A stretch of DNA of 64,000 nt, taken from positions 682,001 through 746,000 of the forward strand of contig OY761541.1 in assembly GCA_963664625.1 (NCBI GenBank), given 5' to 3'. Shown here in pieces: positions 27,174 through 35,237 of the stretch (the first letter of the stretch is position 1; each line of letters begins with the position of its first letter). The notes under the pieces are model-generated. The model was not told the origin of the DNA. It made no database searches and saw only the letters and a program-made list of their open reading frames with translations. The stretch comes from CBDCFV01 sp963664625. GTDB taxonomy: Bacteria; Chloroflexota; Dehalococcoidia; Lucifugimonadales; UBA3495. The position numbers and the translations under genes are program-made.

Positions 27174-28589
27174 TCAGGCGAACTGGTACTCCTGGGTGGC
27201 CACCATCAACTGGAGCATCTGGCCGACCCTTTGGCTGAAATCTTCTGCCTCCGTGGCCAGTTCGCCGCCGCTGGCCGCATGTTCCACCAACTGGGCTCGC
27301 GTCTCTTCGGGCAAGTCGTAGCCGCCCAGCACGTCCAGGCAGCCGTCCACCAACTGCTCGGGAGTGAGACTGGCCCCTTGGGAGGCCAACCGCTCCACGA
27401 TGGCGCGGATGCCCGGCAATGCGACGTTGCCGACCTGGTCGGCGGCGAAGTTGATTCGCTCCACCAGTGTACCGCTGTCTATCCACTCCCGGCCGGTGTG
27501 CCATCCTTCCACCGTGGGCGGATTCATCAGGTCCTGGCCCATGTAACGGATAACCGACGCTACGGGATGAAGCCCCGGCTTGGGCGAGGTGAAGTCTCCA
27601 ACCAACCGGAGGGTGCCAACCACCACCTCGGCGGGACTCTTGACCTTGGCGAACCGCGCATCCTTGAAGAAGTCCGAGTTGAAGAGGACCCGCAACACCG
27701 ACCTTATGTCGTAGCCGGAGCGGAAATACTCATCCTCCAAGGCCTTGATCGCCTCCGGGTCTCGCGGAGGAGTGTCCTGCCATGCGGGCACCTGGGGTTC
27801 ATCGGCAACAAAGAAGTTGTAGAGATGGCGGGCGATGAACCTGGCGGCGGCCGGTTGCTTGGCAATGATGTTGATTATGTCCTCGCCATTCCACGCCCCC
27901 GTCTCGCCAAGGAATGTCTTCTCATTAGCGTCATGGTCGTCCGGGTTGTAGAGGAACTTGGACTCGTAACGTCCGTAGGGGTACCGGGGAACGGCGTTGG
28001 CGATGGTCCACCCGGTAAACGCTTCGGCGCAGGCCTTAACGTCGTCCTCGGTGTAGTTGGGCTGGCCGTCCATCCCCACGCCCAAGGAGAACAGCTCCAG
28101 CAGTTCCCGCCCGTAGTTTTCGTTGATGGCGCCTTTATGGCTCATGCAGTTGTCCAAGTAGAACACCATCGCCGGGTCGCGGGACAACTCCAGCAGCAGC
28201 CTGGGGAAGCTTCCCATGCCGTACTCGCGGAACATGTCCAACTGCAACTGTATCTGGCGCCCATGCTCGCACTTGGAGTTGCCGGTGCAAAGAATGCCGT
28301 GCCAGAACAGGGTCATCTTCTCTTCCAGCGGGCGCTGGGTGTTGATCATGCGGTAGGTCCAGTACGACTGGTTGACTTCCAGCGCGTTCATTTCCTTCCA
28401 GTCGATGAAGTACCGCTCGAGGATGTCCATCTCCAGGTTGGCTTGGGTTTCAGGGTGAAGCAGTTCCTCCACCGTGGCCTCGTATCCCTTGGCAGCGCGC
28501 CGCTCCAGTTCTTCGTAGGTTGCGCCAAAGCCCGCCCGGCGCATCAAGTGGGCCATTAGCTGGATGTCTGAACTGGCCATATCATTCAC
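27174..28589 (-). CDS. DUF1800 domain-containing protein
   Basis: 471 residues, family length. Diagnostic features are the opening HLMRRAGFGATYEELE, MTLFWHGILCTGNSKCEHG around residue 93, MSHKGAINENYGRELLELFSLG around residue 148 and VEGWHTGREW near residue 360. The function is unknown. The partner DUF1501 gene lies downstream. The protein has no visible export signal at the chosen ATG (28589). Confidence 0.9.
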   Translation of the reverse strand: MNDMASSDIQLMAHLMRRAGFGATYEELERRAAKGYEATVEELLHPETQANLEMDILERYFIDWKEMNALEVNQSYWTYRMINTQRPLEEKMTLFWHGILCTGNSKCEHGRQIQLQLDMFREYGMGSFPRLLLELSRDPAMVFYLDNCMSHKGAINENYGRELLELFSLGVGMDGQPNYTEDDVKACAEAFTGWTIANAVPRYPYGRYESKFLYNPDDHDANEKTFLGETGAWNGEDIINIIAKQPAAARFIARHLYNFFVADEPQVPAWQDTPPRDPEAIKALEDEYFRSGYDIRSVLRVLFNSDFFKDARFAKVKSPAEVVVGTLRLVGDFTSPKPGLHPVASVIRYMGQDLMNPPTVEGWHTGREWIDSGTLVERINFAADQVGNVALPGIRAIVERLASQGASLTPEQLVDGCLDVLGGYDLPEETRAQLVEHAASGGELATEAEDFSQRVGQMLQLMVATQEYQFA

Positions 28590-28955
28590 TCCTTGGCGGA
28601 ATTGATTTACGGTTGCGTCTCAGATGATGCGATGCTCATTGCCAAACCGGACGCCCTTAACCGGAACCGCCTGATCATCCTATGTGCCATGAACACATGT
28701 CAGTGCCGGTTTCGGAAACTTAATCATTCCGCAGCGTCTACAACCTGAACATGCCGTGTCCAGTTGAGCGTTTTCAGCCGCATACGGTATGGGCCATATT
28801 AGTCTTGCGTGAGGTTGAGTGTCAACTGGACTGGATAATTCAAAACGATCAACTGGTCGGAAATAATAGCGCGCGGACCCATGATGCGCTATCATCGAAA
28901 TATGCTTGCAGAACAGCCTTGGGGTATGCTGGCTTAGGCCGGCAGCGGGGCAGAC
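28590..28955. other. Divergent intergenic region, no gene seen
   Basis: 366 bp between the DUF1800 gene (minus) and the small membrane protein (plus). Short ORFs here show no family features. It must contain both promoters, but I cannot place them with confidence. Confidence 0.4.
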
Positions 28956-29459
28956 ATGGAGGCGCGTGAGTCCATTTGGAGTGTACCGCCCGGTCTACGG
29001 GCGCTCTATTTCGCTCAGTTCACCCTGTTCACATTGGCGGGCATCGGGGTGCTGGTCTGGTACGAAGTCTTTGTGAACACATCCGACACGGCAGCGCAAA
29101 CGGTGATGGCCATCATTCGGAGCACCGGCGCCGTCACTGTCGGTGCAGCCGGAATATCCTTGGTAACAATGGAGGCGCCGAGAATCGTTATGGTAGTAGC
29201 CGATTACTTCACCAAACGCTGGCTGAACCCCCTGAAGGAGAAAATACGCGAGGAGGCCCTTGAGAAGGAAAGACTCCGTGAAGAGGCTCGGGAAAAACTC
29301 CGCGAAGAGGGTCGCGAAGAGGGTCGTGCCGAGGGCCGGAAAGAGGGCCGCGTCGAGATGAACACTGCGTGGCAAACGTGGAACGAACGACGCATGGCTG
29401 CCGAGTCCGACGGCGAACCCTTTGACGAGCCGCCGCCCGGTGACTCTTCACCAGATTAA
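28956..29459 (+). CDS. Small membrane protein with charged coiled-coil tail
   Basis: 167 residues, not recognised. Residues about 12-35 (LYFAQFTLFTLAGIGVLVWY) and 50-85 form two hydrophobic segments, so it probably spans the membrane twice. From about residue 90 it is a long charged helix with REEA/REEG/RKEG steps, likely a coiled coil, and it ends in an acidic Pro-rich tail. The start has only a weak ribosome-binding site. It is alone on this strand, between DUF1800 and the UGSC selenoprotein operon. No function is proposed. Confidence 0.6.
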   Translation: MEARESIWSVPPGLRALYFAQFTLFTLAGIGVLVWYEVFVNTSDTAAQTVMAIIRSTGAVTVGAAGISLVTMEAPRIVMVVADYFTKRWLNPLKEKIREEALEKERLREEAREKLREEGREEGRAEGRKEGRVEMNTAWQTWNERRMAAESDGEPFDEPPPGDSSPD

Positions 29460-29529
29460 TCGTACACCGCTCAAATGCAGGTCCCGCTGAGTAGAAACGA
29501 TGCTGCCCGTGATCACAGGGGTACCCGGT

Positions 29530-29563
29530 AAAAGAAATTGGGGCGACATGATTGTCGCCCCAA
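29530..29563 (-). terminator. Terminator after the UGSC operon
   Basis: Minus strand: TTGGGGCGACA, loop ATCA, TGTCGCCCCAA (11 bp), then TTTCTTT. It is about 66 bp past the UGSC stop. The hairpin lies between converging genes and could also act on the plus strand, though no T-run follows there. Confidence 0.7.
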
Positions 29564-29628
29564 CATTATTGCCGGACCAGCCCTCTTCGGGCGTCCGCTA
29601 ACCTGTCGTCCCTAAACTCGGCCCCAAG

Positions 29629-30198
29629 TTAGACGGTCAGCTTCGCCGTGCTCCCCAAGAGAATCTGCTCCACGTGGTCCGCGATTTCCTCAGCCTTCTC
29701 CTTGCATTGCTCGTCGGTAAGGCTGGAAAGCGGGTGCTCGGCCACAACGAACTCGTATTCAGGCACTCCCATCATTCGCGTCATTGCCTTGGCCGTGGGC
29801 AGGAATACGTGGGTGATAATGGAGGCCGTAGGGATTCCCAGCCGCTCCATTTCTATTCCGTCGTGCACACTGCACGAACTGCAGGACCCTCAATCACCCA
29901 CCCCGACAATCAGGGCGTCCACTTGGTCCAGCATATCCTGAACCGTTTCGGGCTTGGTGGGCAGCGACGCGGAGTGTTTGCTGAACATCACCACGTCCTT
30001 GATGTCGTGCTTCTTCTTGAGAATTTCACTCAGTTCCCAAAGGACCTTGTCGGAATTGGCCTTGCTGTTTTCCAGCAGACCCAATACCATTCCGCTCAGG
30101 TCTCCGGAGCGTTCGTTAAGCTCGAAATCTCCGGCGGCGAGGTCGGTCCCCCTTGGGTTGACCAACCGCATATTCCGGACGTCTACAGTATCCGCCAT
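29629..30198 (-). CDS. UGSC family selenoprotein
   Basis: ATG 30198 leads through VDALIVGVGD to UGA at 29890-29892; the same frame continues GSCSSCSVHDGIEMERLGIP to a stop at 29629. Read through, it is a 189-residue protein with Sec103-Gly-Ser-Cys106-Ser-Ser-Cys109. This is precisely the motif after which the UGSC (seleno)protein family is named; it is distantly like the selenocysteine site of GrdB-type reductases (UxxCxxC). A SECIS-like stem-loop follows. Residues 30-100 form a Rossmann-like part (MVLGLLENSK ... DALIVGVGD). The reaction is unknown; a reductive cleavage using selenol/thiol chemistry is an inference. It is downstream of its putative partner at 30300-31337. Ordinary gene calling would give two pieces. 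Confidence 0.9.
29861..29892 (-). promoter_or_regulatory. Bacterial SECIS-like element of the UGSC gene
   Basis: UGA at 29892-29890, 12 bases, then stem TCGTGCA (29877-29871), loop GTG (29870-29868) and stem TGCACGA (29867-29861): seven perfect pairs. The loop starts 19 nt after the UGA with a G first, inside the accepted 16-37 nt window. Confidence 0.8.
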
Positions 30199-30299
30199 TA
30201 CTCCCTCCTTAACTGTTGCTTTCTTCTCAAGGATACCGGGGCCTGAAGTTTCTTCCGGCCCCCCAATGATACACGGCGCCGGTTGTTTTGCAAACCGGA

Positions 30300-31337
30300 C
30301 TAATGCGGTATATCCACCTTCGTGGTGCGAATGCGGTAGCCGGTGGTGTCTATGATGGCGCTGTTACGCCCTCCAGTCCCCCCGCCCATCACGAACAGGA
30401 TATCGTCGGCGCTCCTGGAGCAGCGGCGTATCAGTTGGTCGTCGCCGGGCTTCTCCGGCCCCTGGGCTACGCCCAGCCGGATCAACTCCGCCAGCGGGCG
30501 GTTGGCGTGCTCCATCAGGTAGTCCTGCATGTCCTTCCGAGTCCAGCCGTCTTCCTGCAAGGTAATTGCGTGCTCCGGCCCGATGACGATTACCCACTGG
30601 GCGGGGAACCGCCACGCGAGGCAGGCGGACTTCAGCGTGTCCACCAAGGCTGACAAGATCGACTCGCCGGTGTGCCCGTAGGCGTTGTTCACCGTAATGG
30701 GGTTGTAGGCCACCGCCACCGTGACGCAGCTATCCTCGGGCTGGAACCCCCTGCTCACGTGCAGCGGCTCCCAGGGCGAGTCTTCCTCGTTCTCGGCAAT
30801 GCACAGGGTGTACTTCGACGGGTTGCCCAAGGTGCCCCGGTCAAGTATTCCGGGCCTGGCATCGAACCCGTTCATAAAGCATAGCCTTATCGACCGGCCC
30901 AAGCAGGCGTTGGCCCTGAAACCGGGGCCGAAAAGCCCGTCCTTGTAATTCAAGCCTATCTGGTCACGGACCGGCCCGTTGACCACCATCAGGATGGCCG
31001 GCGAACTGGTGGACGCCGAGGCCATGTGAACGAAGTTCCGCTCTTCCTCCAAGGCTTGCAGTGTGGAAATCAGGACGGGGAAATACTCTGGCAGACACCC
31101 CGCCATCACGGCATTGGCTGCGGCGTTTTCCGACGTCAACACCCTGCGGCGCATCTCCAGCGAGAGCAATTCCTCCTCGCCAGTCATGCCGACGTACTCC
31201 AGCATCTCCCGCACCTTGTAGTCGGTGGGCGGGATCACCGGCAACCCATCGCTCCACCCCATGCGGTAACATTCTTCGATGGCCTCGATGGTGTCGCTGT
31301 ATTCTACCGTTGCAGACCTTTCCGATCCTGTGGTCAT
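30300..31337 (-). CDS. Uncharacterised protein, likely partner of the UGSC selenoprotein
   Basis: About 345 residues from ATG 31337, with a GGGAGG site upstream (a TTG two codons earlier is also open). Recognisable stretches are CYRMGWSDGLPVIPPT (about residue 25), ENAAANAVMAGCLPEYFPV (about 70), NGPVRDQIGLN, and NAYGHTGESILSALV (about 215). It has no Sec, no iron-sulfur motif and no nucleotide-binding loop that I can name. The same strand, a 101 bp gap and a shared terminator put it in one unit with the UGSC gene. I recall proteins with a DGLPVxPPT opening in the same setting, but have not verified this. Confidence 0.6.
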   Translation of the reverse strand: MTTGSERSATVEYSDTIEAIEECYRMGWSDGLPVIPPTDYKVREMLEYVGMTGEEELLSLEMRRRVLTSENAAANAVMAGCLPEYFPVLISTLQALEEERNFVHMASASTSSPAILMVVNGPVRDQIGLNYKDGLFGPGFRANACLGRSIRLCFMNGFDARPGILDRGTLGNPSKYTLCIAENEEDSPWEPLHVSRGFQPEDSCVTVAVAYNPITVNNAYGHTGESILSALVDTLKSACLAWRFPAQWVIVIGPEHAITLQEDGWTRKDMQDYLMEHANRPLAELIRLGVAQGPEKPGDDQLIRRCSRSADDILFVMGGGTGGRNSAIIDTTGYRIRTTKVDIPH

Positions 31338-31420
31338 GGGCAACCTCCCGAATTTCTTGGACCTTTTATTGGGTCCATTCCCAACCGCTGATTATCTTGT
31401 CTGATTCGCCCCAGTCGTCA

Positions 31421-32317
31421 TTAGACGTTTGGCAACCTTAGCTGCACGCCGGACTTCTCCTCTTGAATCCGGCAGACGGCGTCCGAGTCCTCCGGGCCCC
31501 ATCCCCGGAGCATGGCCTCCACGTGGCGCTGGTCCACCAGGTTGGACAGCTCCATGGGAATACCGTACTCCCGGCCCAAGTCCGTAGCCAAACGGACGTC
31601 CTTGGCGGCCAACGCGGTAGCGAACCCCGGCTCAAAGTTCCCCTTGAACAGGAACCGGGGCAGCTTTTCCGTCAAGCGGCGGGAACCGCCGGAACTGTTG
31701 GCAATCACGTCGGCCAGCACTTCCAGGTCCACCCCCGCCTTCACGCCAAGGGTCAAAGATTCGGACAGGAGCACGCCGATACCCATGCTCAACAGGTTAT
31801 TGCATATCTTGCACACCGACCCATTGCCTATGGGGCCGCAAAACACTACGTGGCTCCCAATGGCGTCCAGAGTGGGCTTCAACCAGTTGAACGTTCCCTC
31901 GTCGCCGCCCACCATAACGGCCAACGTGCCGGCCGCCGCGCCATAGACACCGCCGCTCACCGGCGCGTCCAGCATCGTCACGCCCCGGGCGGCGCAGACT
32001 TGGTGCAGGCGCCGCACCACTGTCGGAGAGTTGGTGGAAAGGTCTACGTAGAGAGAACCTTCACTTGCGCCTTCCAGTATTCCGTTTTCCCCCTCCACCA
32101 CCGCTTCTACGTCCCTTGGGACCGGCAGGGAAGTGAACACCACCTCGTTGCCCGGAACCGCGTCTTTGGGCGTTGCCGCCCACTCTGCGCCCATTTCCAG
32201 CAGATTGGTTGCTGCTTCTCGACGCAGGTCGTGAACGGTCAACTCGTGGCCGGCCTTGATCAGGTTGGCGGCCATCGGGTTCCCCATGTTCCCTGTCCCG
32301 ATGAATCCTACTTTCAT
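31421..32317 (-). CDS. NAD(P)-dependent 3-hydroxyisobutyrate dehydrogenase-like oxidoreductase
   Basis: 298 residues, normal for the beta-hydroxyacid dehydrogenase family. The Rossmann motif GFIGTGNMGNPMA is at residues 4-16, the substrate loop DAPVSGGVYGAAAGTL around 118, and the catalytic Lys in NGSVCKICNNLL around 170. Possible substrates include 3-hydroxyisobutyrate, tartronate semialdehyde or related acids; the sequence does not decide. Its 5' 257 bp overlap the 3' end of the upstream CMD reading frame. Confidence 0.9.
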   Translation of the reverse strand: MKVGFIGTGNMGNPMAANLIKAGHELTVHDLRREAATNLLEMGAEWAATPKDAVPGNEVVFTSLPVPRDVEAVVEGENGILEGASEGSLYVDLSTNSPTVVRRLHQVCAARGVTMLDAPVSGGVYGAAAGTLAVMVGGDEGTFNWLKPTLDAIGSHVVFCGPIGNGSVCKICNNLLSMGIGVLLSESLTLGVKAGVDLEVLADVIANSSGGSRRLTEKLPRFLFKGNFEPGFATALAAKDVRLATDLGREYGIPMELSNLVDQRHVEAMLRGWGPEDSDAVCRIQEEKSGVQLRLPNV

Positions 32318-32832
32318 CGTTTGCTCTCCTGTGTTCTTCGGTAGGCACTCTATTAACGGGCCGCAAACGCCCCGTGGTCGGTTCCGGCTGGGTTAAATCG
32401 GCCGTCGGCTCCGACGTGTCCGGTAGACCTGGCCGGTAGCCCGGCTGCCGGTCAAAGGTCTCTTTGGCGACGCGGAAGGCATTGACTGCCGCGGGCATCC
32501 CGCCGTAAAAGACCATCTGCGAAATGATTTCCGATATTTGCTCCTTGGTCACACCAATATGCAGGGCGCCCAGTATGTGCCTTTGCAACAGTTGTGGGCT
32601 ATGGCCCAGCACGGTCAACGCGGCGATGGTGCACAGGCTTCGTGTCTGGAGGTTGACGGCCGGGCGGTTGTAGACCTCACCGTAGACCACCTCGTCCACC
32701 AACTGCATCACTTCAGGCGCCAACTCCGCCATGGCGGGAGGAGGGCCGGGATTTCCATCCCTGCCGTAATACCGTAGGCGGAATTCCTGGGCTGCCCGGC
32801 GCAAGTCTTTGGGGCCGCGTTCAAGGGACAAA
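32061..32832 (-). CDS. Carboxymuconolactone decarboxylase (CMD) family protein with run-on C-terminus
   Basis: Likely start TTG 32832 (GAGG seven bases upstream); an ATG-type extension to 32912 lacks family similarity. The CMD core is TRSLCTIAALTVLGHSPQLL ... HIGVTKEQISEIISQMVFYG ... GMPAAVNAFRVAKETF, ending around 32460. The frame then stays open for another 130 codons, the last 86 lying inside the start of the next gene in another frame and reading as Arg/Gly-rich sequence with no family likeness. Either the normal stop was lost by a frameshift or mutation, or the overlap is real. The core lacks the CxxC pair of AhpD-type members. Its gene order with a hydroxyacid dehydrogenase suggests a catabolic role. 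Confidence 0.65.
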
Positions 32833-32980
32833 GGGAACCTCGCTGATAAACCGTCTTGAAACCAGCGGGAATTATAACACCGCATCCGTTGGGCAAACCA
32901 TGCCGCAACCAAACCGAACAGGGCCTTTCCATTTTACGGGTTGGGTTGCATAGGTATCGTCCGTCTCCACGGGCGCAGGC

Positions 32981-33006
32981 GTCATTCCCGCTTTCGCGGG
33001 AATCCA
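32981..33006. repeat. Dispersed palindromic repeat
   Basis: ATTCCCGCTTTCGCGGGAAT, the same element as those at 6450 (inside mutS), 22231 and 56318. Confidence 0.75.
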
Positions 33007-33105
33007 CATCATCGTGGCTTATGACAACTTTCCCTTGGCAGGACCACATAGATTACCGCCTGCGCGGGAACGACAAGAGAAGAGAATGGAAAGGCCTTGC
33101 AAACC

Positions 33106-33140
33106 GAAAGGGCGGCCCCATTACTTAGGACCACCCTTTC
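33106..33140 (-). terminator. Possible terminator after the MBL-fold gene
   Basis: On the minus strand GAAAGGGTGGTCC pairs with GGGCCGCCCTTTC (with G-U pairs) around a short A/T loop. Only a weak T-run follows, so it may be a stabilising hairpin. Confidence 0.4.
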
Positions 33141-33190
33141 ACTACTAACCTCGTAGTCACCGGGCCGCCAAGGCAGCCTGCAAATCTTGC

Positions 33191-34060
33191 TTAGAGGGCC
33201 TGCCAGTAGCGCCGTCCCTCCAGCCGTATGACCTTTCCGATATGGTCGGCATTGGAGAAATGCCCGGCGGCGACCACGTAACCTTCCTTTTCCGCCATGT
33301 CCAAGACCTTCTCCCGGCTCTGGCGGCTCTGGTCTTTGTCAATGTCGACCCCGGCGCACCAAGCCGATTCCTGGATCTGCGCCTTGCTGTGCAACACGTC
33401 GCCCACCACGATAGCTTTCTCTCCCTGGGAAGACACCAATATCGCTTGGTGGCCCGGAGTATGACCCGGCGTCGGCAGGGTGGATACTTCGTCGGTAATG
33501 GTGTGCTCACCTTCGACCAGGTCCATCTTCCGCAGTCGACGGAGGGGAGCCACGTACCGCTGCACCATGGGGTTGGCGTCCGCGTTTTCCGGCGCCGTGA
33601 AGTAGTCCCAGTCGGCTTTGGGGACCAGGTAGCGAGCCTTCCGGAAGGTGGGCGCCGGCATACCGCCTTGATAGCGCACGTTCCAGCCGATGTGGTCGCC
33701 GTGCAGGTGGGTGTGCACCACCGTGTTGATTTCGTCCGAGGGAGAAACGTTGGTGTTGTTCAAACGGTCCGCCGGAATCAGAATGGGGCGCAACTCTTCG
33801 TAGAGATTGCCCGTCACGTTCCCCCGGTCCGGGTGCGGCCCAGGCCCAAGGCCCGTGTCCACCAGGATAACCTGGCCTTGGCTGCGAATGACGAAGCACC
33901 CGTAGTACAACTGGAGTTGGCCGTTTTCCAGTGCGTCTTCATGCGCCGCCCAGTCTTCGGCGGTTGTCTCCGGGAACATCGCCGTAGCTTCCCTGGGAGG
34001 CGGAATCATGTCCAGCACGGCCGTGATTTCAACGTTGCCCACCGTAATCTTGTCTGCCAT
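33191..34060 (-). CDS. Metallo-beta-lactamase-fold hydrolase
   Basis: 289 residues. The metal-binding signature HTHLHGDHIGWN is around residue 115, with the further ligand His in TPGHTPGHQAIL around 200 and Asp in VVGDVLHSKAQI. The N-terminal strand motif and VILVDTGLGPG are typical of the lactonase-like branch (as in quorum-quenching AHL lactonases) rather than of beta-lactamases proper. The substrate is unknown. It stands alone on the minus strand between apt and the CMD gene. Confidence 0.9.
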   Translation of the reverse strand: MADKITVGNVEITAVLDMIPPPREATAMFPETTAEDWAAHEDALENGQLQLYYGCFVIRSQGQVILVDTGLGPGPHPDRGNVTGNLYEELRPILIPADRLNNTNVSPSDEINTVVHTHLHGDHIGWNVRYQGGMPAPTFRKARYLVPKADWDYFTAPENADANPMVQRYVAPLRRLRKMDLVEGEHTITDEVSTLPTPGHTPGHQAILVSSQGEKAIVVGDVLHSKAQIQESAWCAGVDIDKDQSRQSREKVLDMAEKEGYVVAAGHFSNADHIGKVIRLEGRRYWQAL

Positions 34061-34100
34061 TTAAAGCTCCTTTCTTTCGTTAGAGTAACTCTTGTGCTGT

Positions 34101-34613
34101 TCAATACTGGACCATCGAATAGACGTCGTATTCCTCCAGTCCTTTTCGACCGTCCAACTCGGTCAACTCTATAACCACCGCGACGCCGGCCACCTCTCCT
34201 CCAACGCTTTCCACTAACCTGGCGGCAGCCGCCAGTGTGCCGCCCGTAGCCAGCAGATCGTCAACCAGCAGCACCTTGTCGCCTTCCGCCACTCCATCCA
34301 CATGCATCTCGATAGCTGCTTCCCCGTACTCCAGCGCATACTCGAAGGACCGGGTCTCCCAAGGAAGCTTGCCAGGCTTGCGGACTGGTATTAAAGGCTT
34401 ACCCAGTCGGTAGGCCACCGGGGCACCGAAGAGGAATCCCCTGGCATCAATAGCCACTATCGAGTCGAAGGGAAGCTGCTCGTATCTCTGGGTCAGTTGG
34501 TCGACAACTTGGCGGAACGCCTCAGGGTTGCTGAGCAAGGGAGTAATATCCCTGAACAATATACCGGGAATGGGGAAGTCGGGAACGTCCCGGATGTATT
34601 GCTTCAGATCCAT
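34101..34613 (-). CDS. apt: Adenine phosphoribosyltransferase
   Basis: 170 residues from ATG 34613 (MDLKQYIRDVPDFPIPGILF), the standard Apt opening; longer in-frame starts add unrelated sequence. The PRPP-binding loop VLLVDDLLATGGT is around residue 122, and the IDARGFLFGAPVAYRL helix and RKPGKLPWET loop are both typical. It makes AMP from adenine and PRPP (purine salvage, cytosol). No purine genes are adjacent. Confidence 0.96.
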   Translation of the reverse strand: MDLKQYIRDVPDFPIPGILFRDITPLLSNPEAFRQVVDQLTQRYEQLPFDSIVAIDARGFLFGAPVAYRLGKPLIPVRKPGKLPWETRSFEYALEYGEAAIEMHVDGVAEGDKVLLVDDLLATGGTLAAAARLVESVGGEVAGVAVVIELTELDGRKGLEEYDVYSMVQY

Positions 34614-34775
34614 AACTGTATCGAAAGCCCTTTCACGCCGCCCATGTGTATAAGCCGCCCGGCCCCGTGCGTTCGGAAGAAGTGTAGAATAAGCTACCAA
34701 CATCGTCAAGTTTGATGGCGCCGATGCGCGTAGGGACGACCTGTTAGAATGGTTGCAAAATCAGGGAGAAAGCCA

Positions 34776-35132
34776 ATGATGGTACAAGACCACGTCCAGA
34801 CGGCCCAAGGGTTCCTGGAGGCCGCCGACGCCGAATTCGCCGCAGGCGATAATTTGCAGGCATCCGAAAAAATGTGGGGCGCAGCGTCTCATGCGGTGAT
34901 AGCCGTAGCCTTGCAACGTGACTGGAAGTACGGCTCACACCGTGACCTTAAGAACGTCGCTGAACGATTGGCAGTAGAACACCAGGAGCCACTACTGGCA
35001 TCAGACTTTATGGCTGCAGAAAAGTACCACCGGAACTTCTACCACAACTTTATGGAAGACTTCGAATTGTATGGCGACCAGTACAAGGTCCGTCGGTTCG
35101 TGGCCCGAATGACCGAAATCGCCGGGGATTGA
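34776..35132 (+). CDS. Small HEPN/PaREP1-like protein
   Basis: 118 residues from ATG 34776, behind an AGGGAG site; an upstream ATG at 34749 is less well placed. It is all-helical: LEAADAEFAAGDNLQASEKMWGAASHAVIAVAL resembles the PaREP1/HEPN-like family, which groups small helical proteins sometimes paired with nucleotidyltransferases. No partner is adjacent. A second protein of the same type lies at 52738. Function unknown. Confidence 0.65.
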   Translation: MMVQDHVQTAQGFLEAADAEFAAGDNLQASEKMWGAASHAVIAVALQRDWKYGSHRDLKNVAERLAVEHQEPLLASDFMAAEKYHRNFYHNFMEDFELYGDQYKVRRFVARMTEIAGD

Positions 35133-35172
35133 TCAATACCGCCCGATCCACGTCCAGCCTGACAACTACTCT

Positions 35173-35201
35173 TGTATTGCGCTAAGCACGGCTATATATT
35201 G
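35173..35201 (+). promoter_or_regulatory. Candidate sigma-70 promoter of the BNR-repeat gene
   Basis: TTGTAT (35173-35178), a 17-bp spacer and TATATT (35196-35201), about 37 bp before the start codon, which has its own GGAGGG site. Confidence 0.55.
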
Positions 35202-35237
35202 AGCGTAGAACCCATCTGAAACGCGGAGGGTAGAGCA

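Larger units (their letters stand above)
32833..33190. other. Intergenic region with palindromic repeats and a terminator
   Basis: 358 bp without a gene. It holds two dispersed palindromes (32981-33006, GTCATTCCCGCTTTCGCGGG then AATCCA; and 33056-33074) and a hairpin near 33106-33140. Confidence 0.6.

Noticed and set aside
28680..28895. A 71-codon minus-strand ORF in the DUF1800 upstream region
   Set aside because: No ribosome-binding site, no known motifs, and composition like non-coding DNA.
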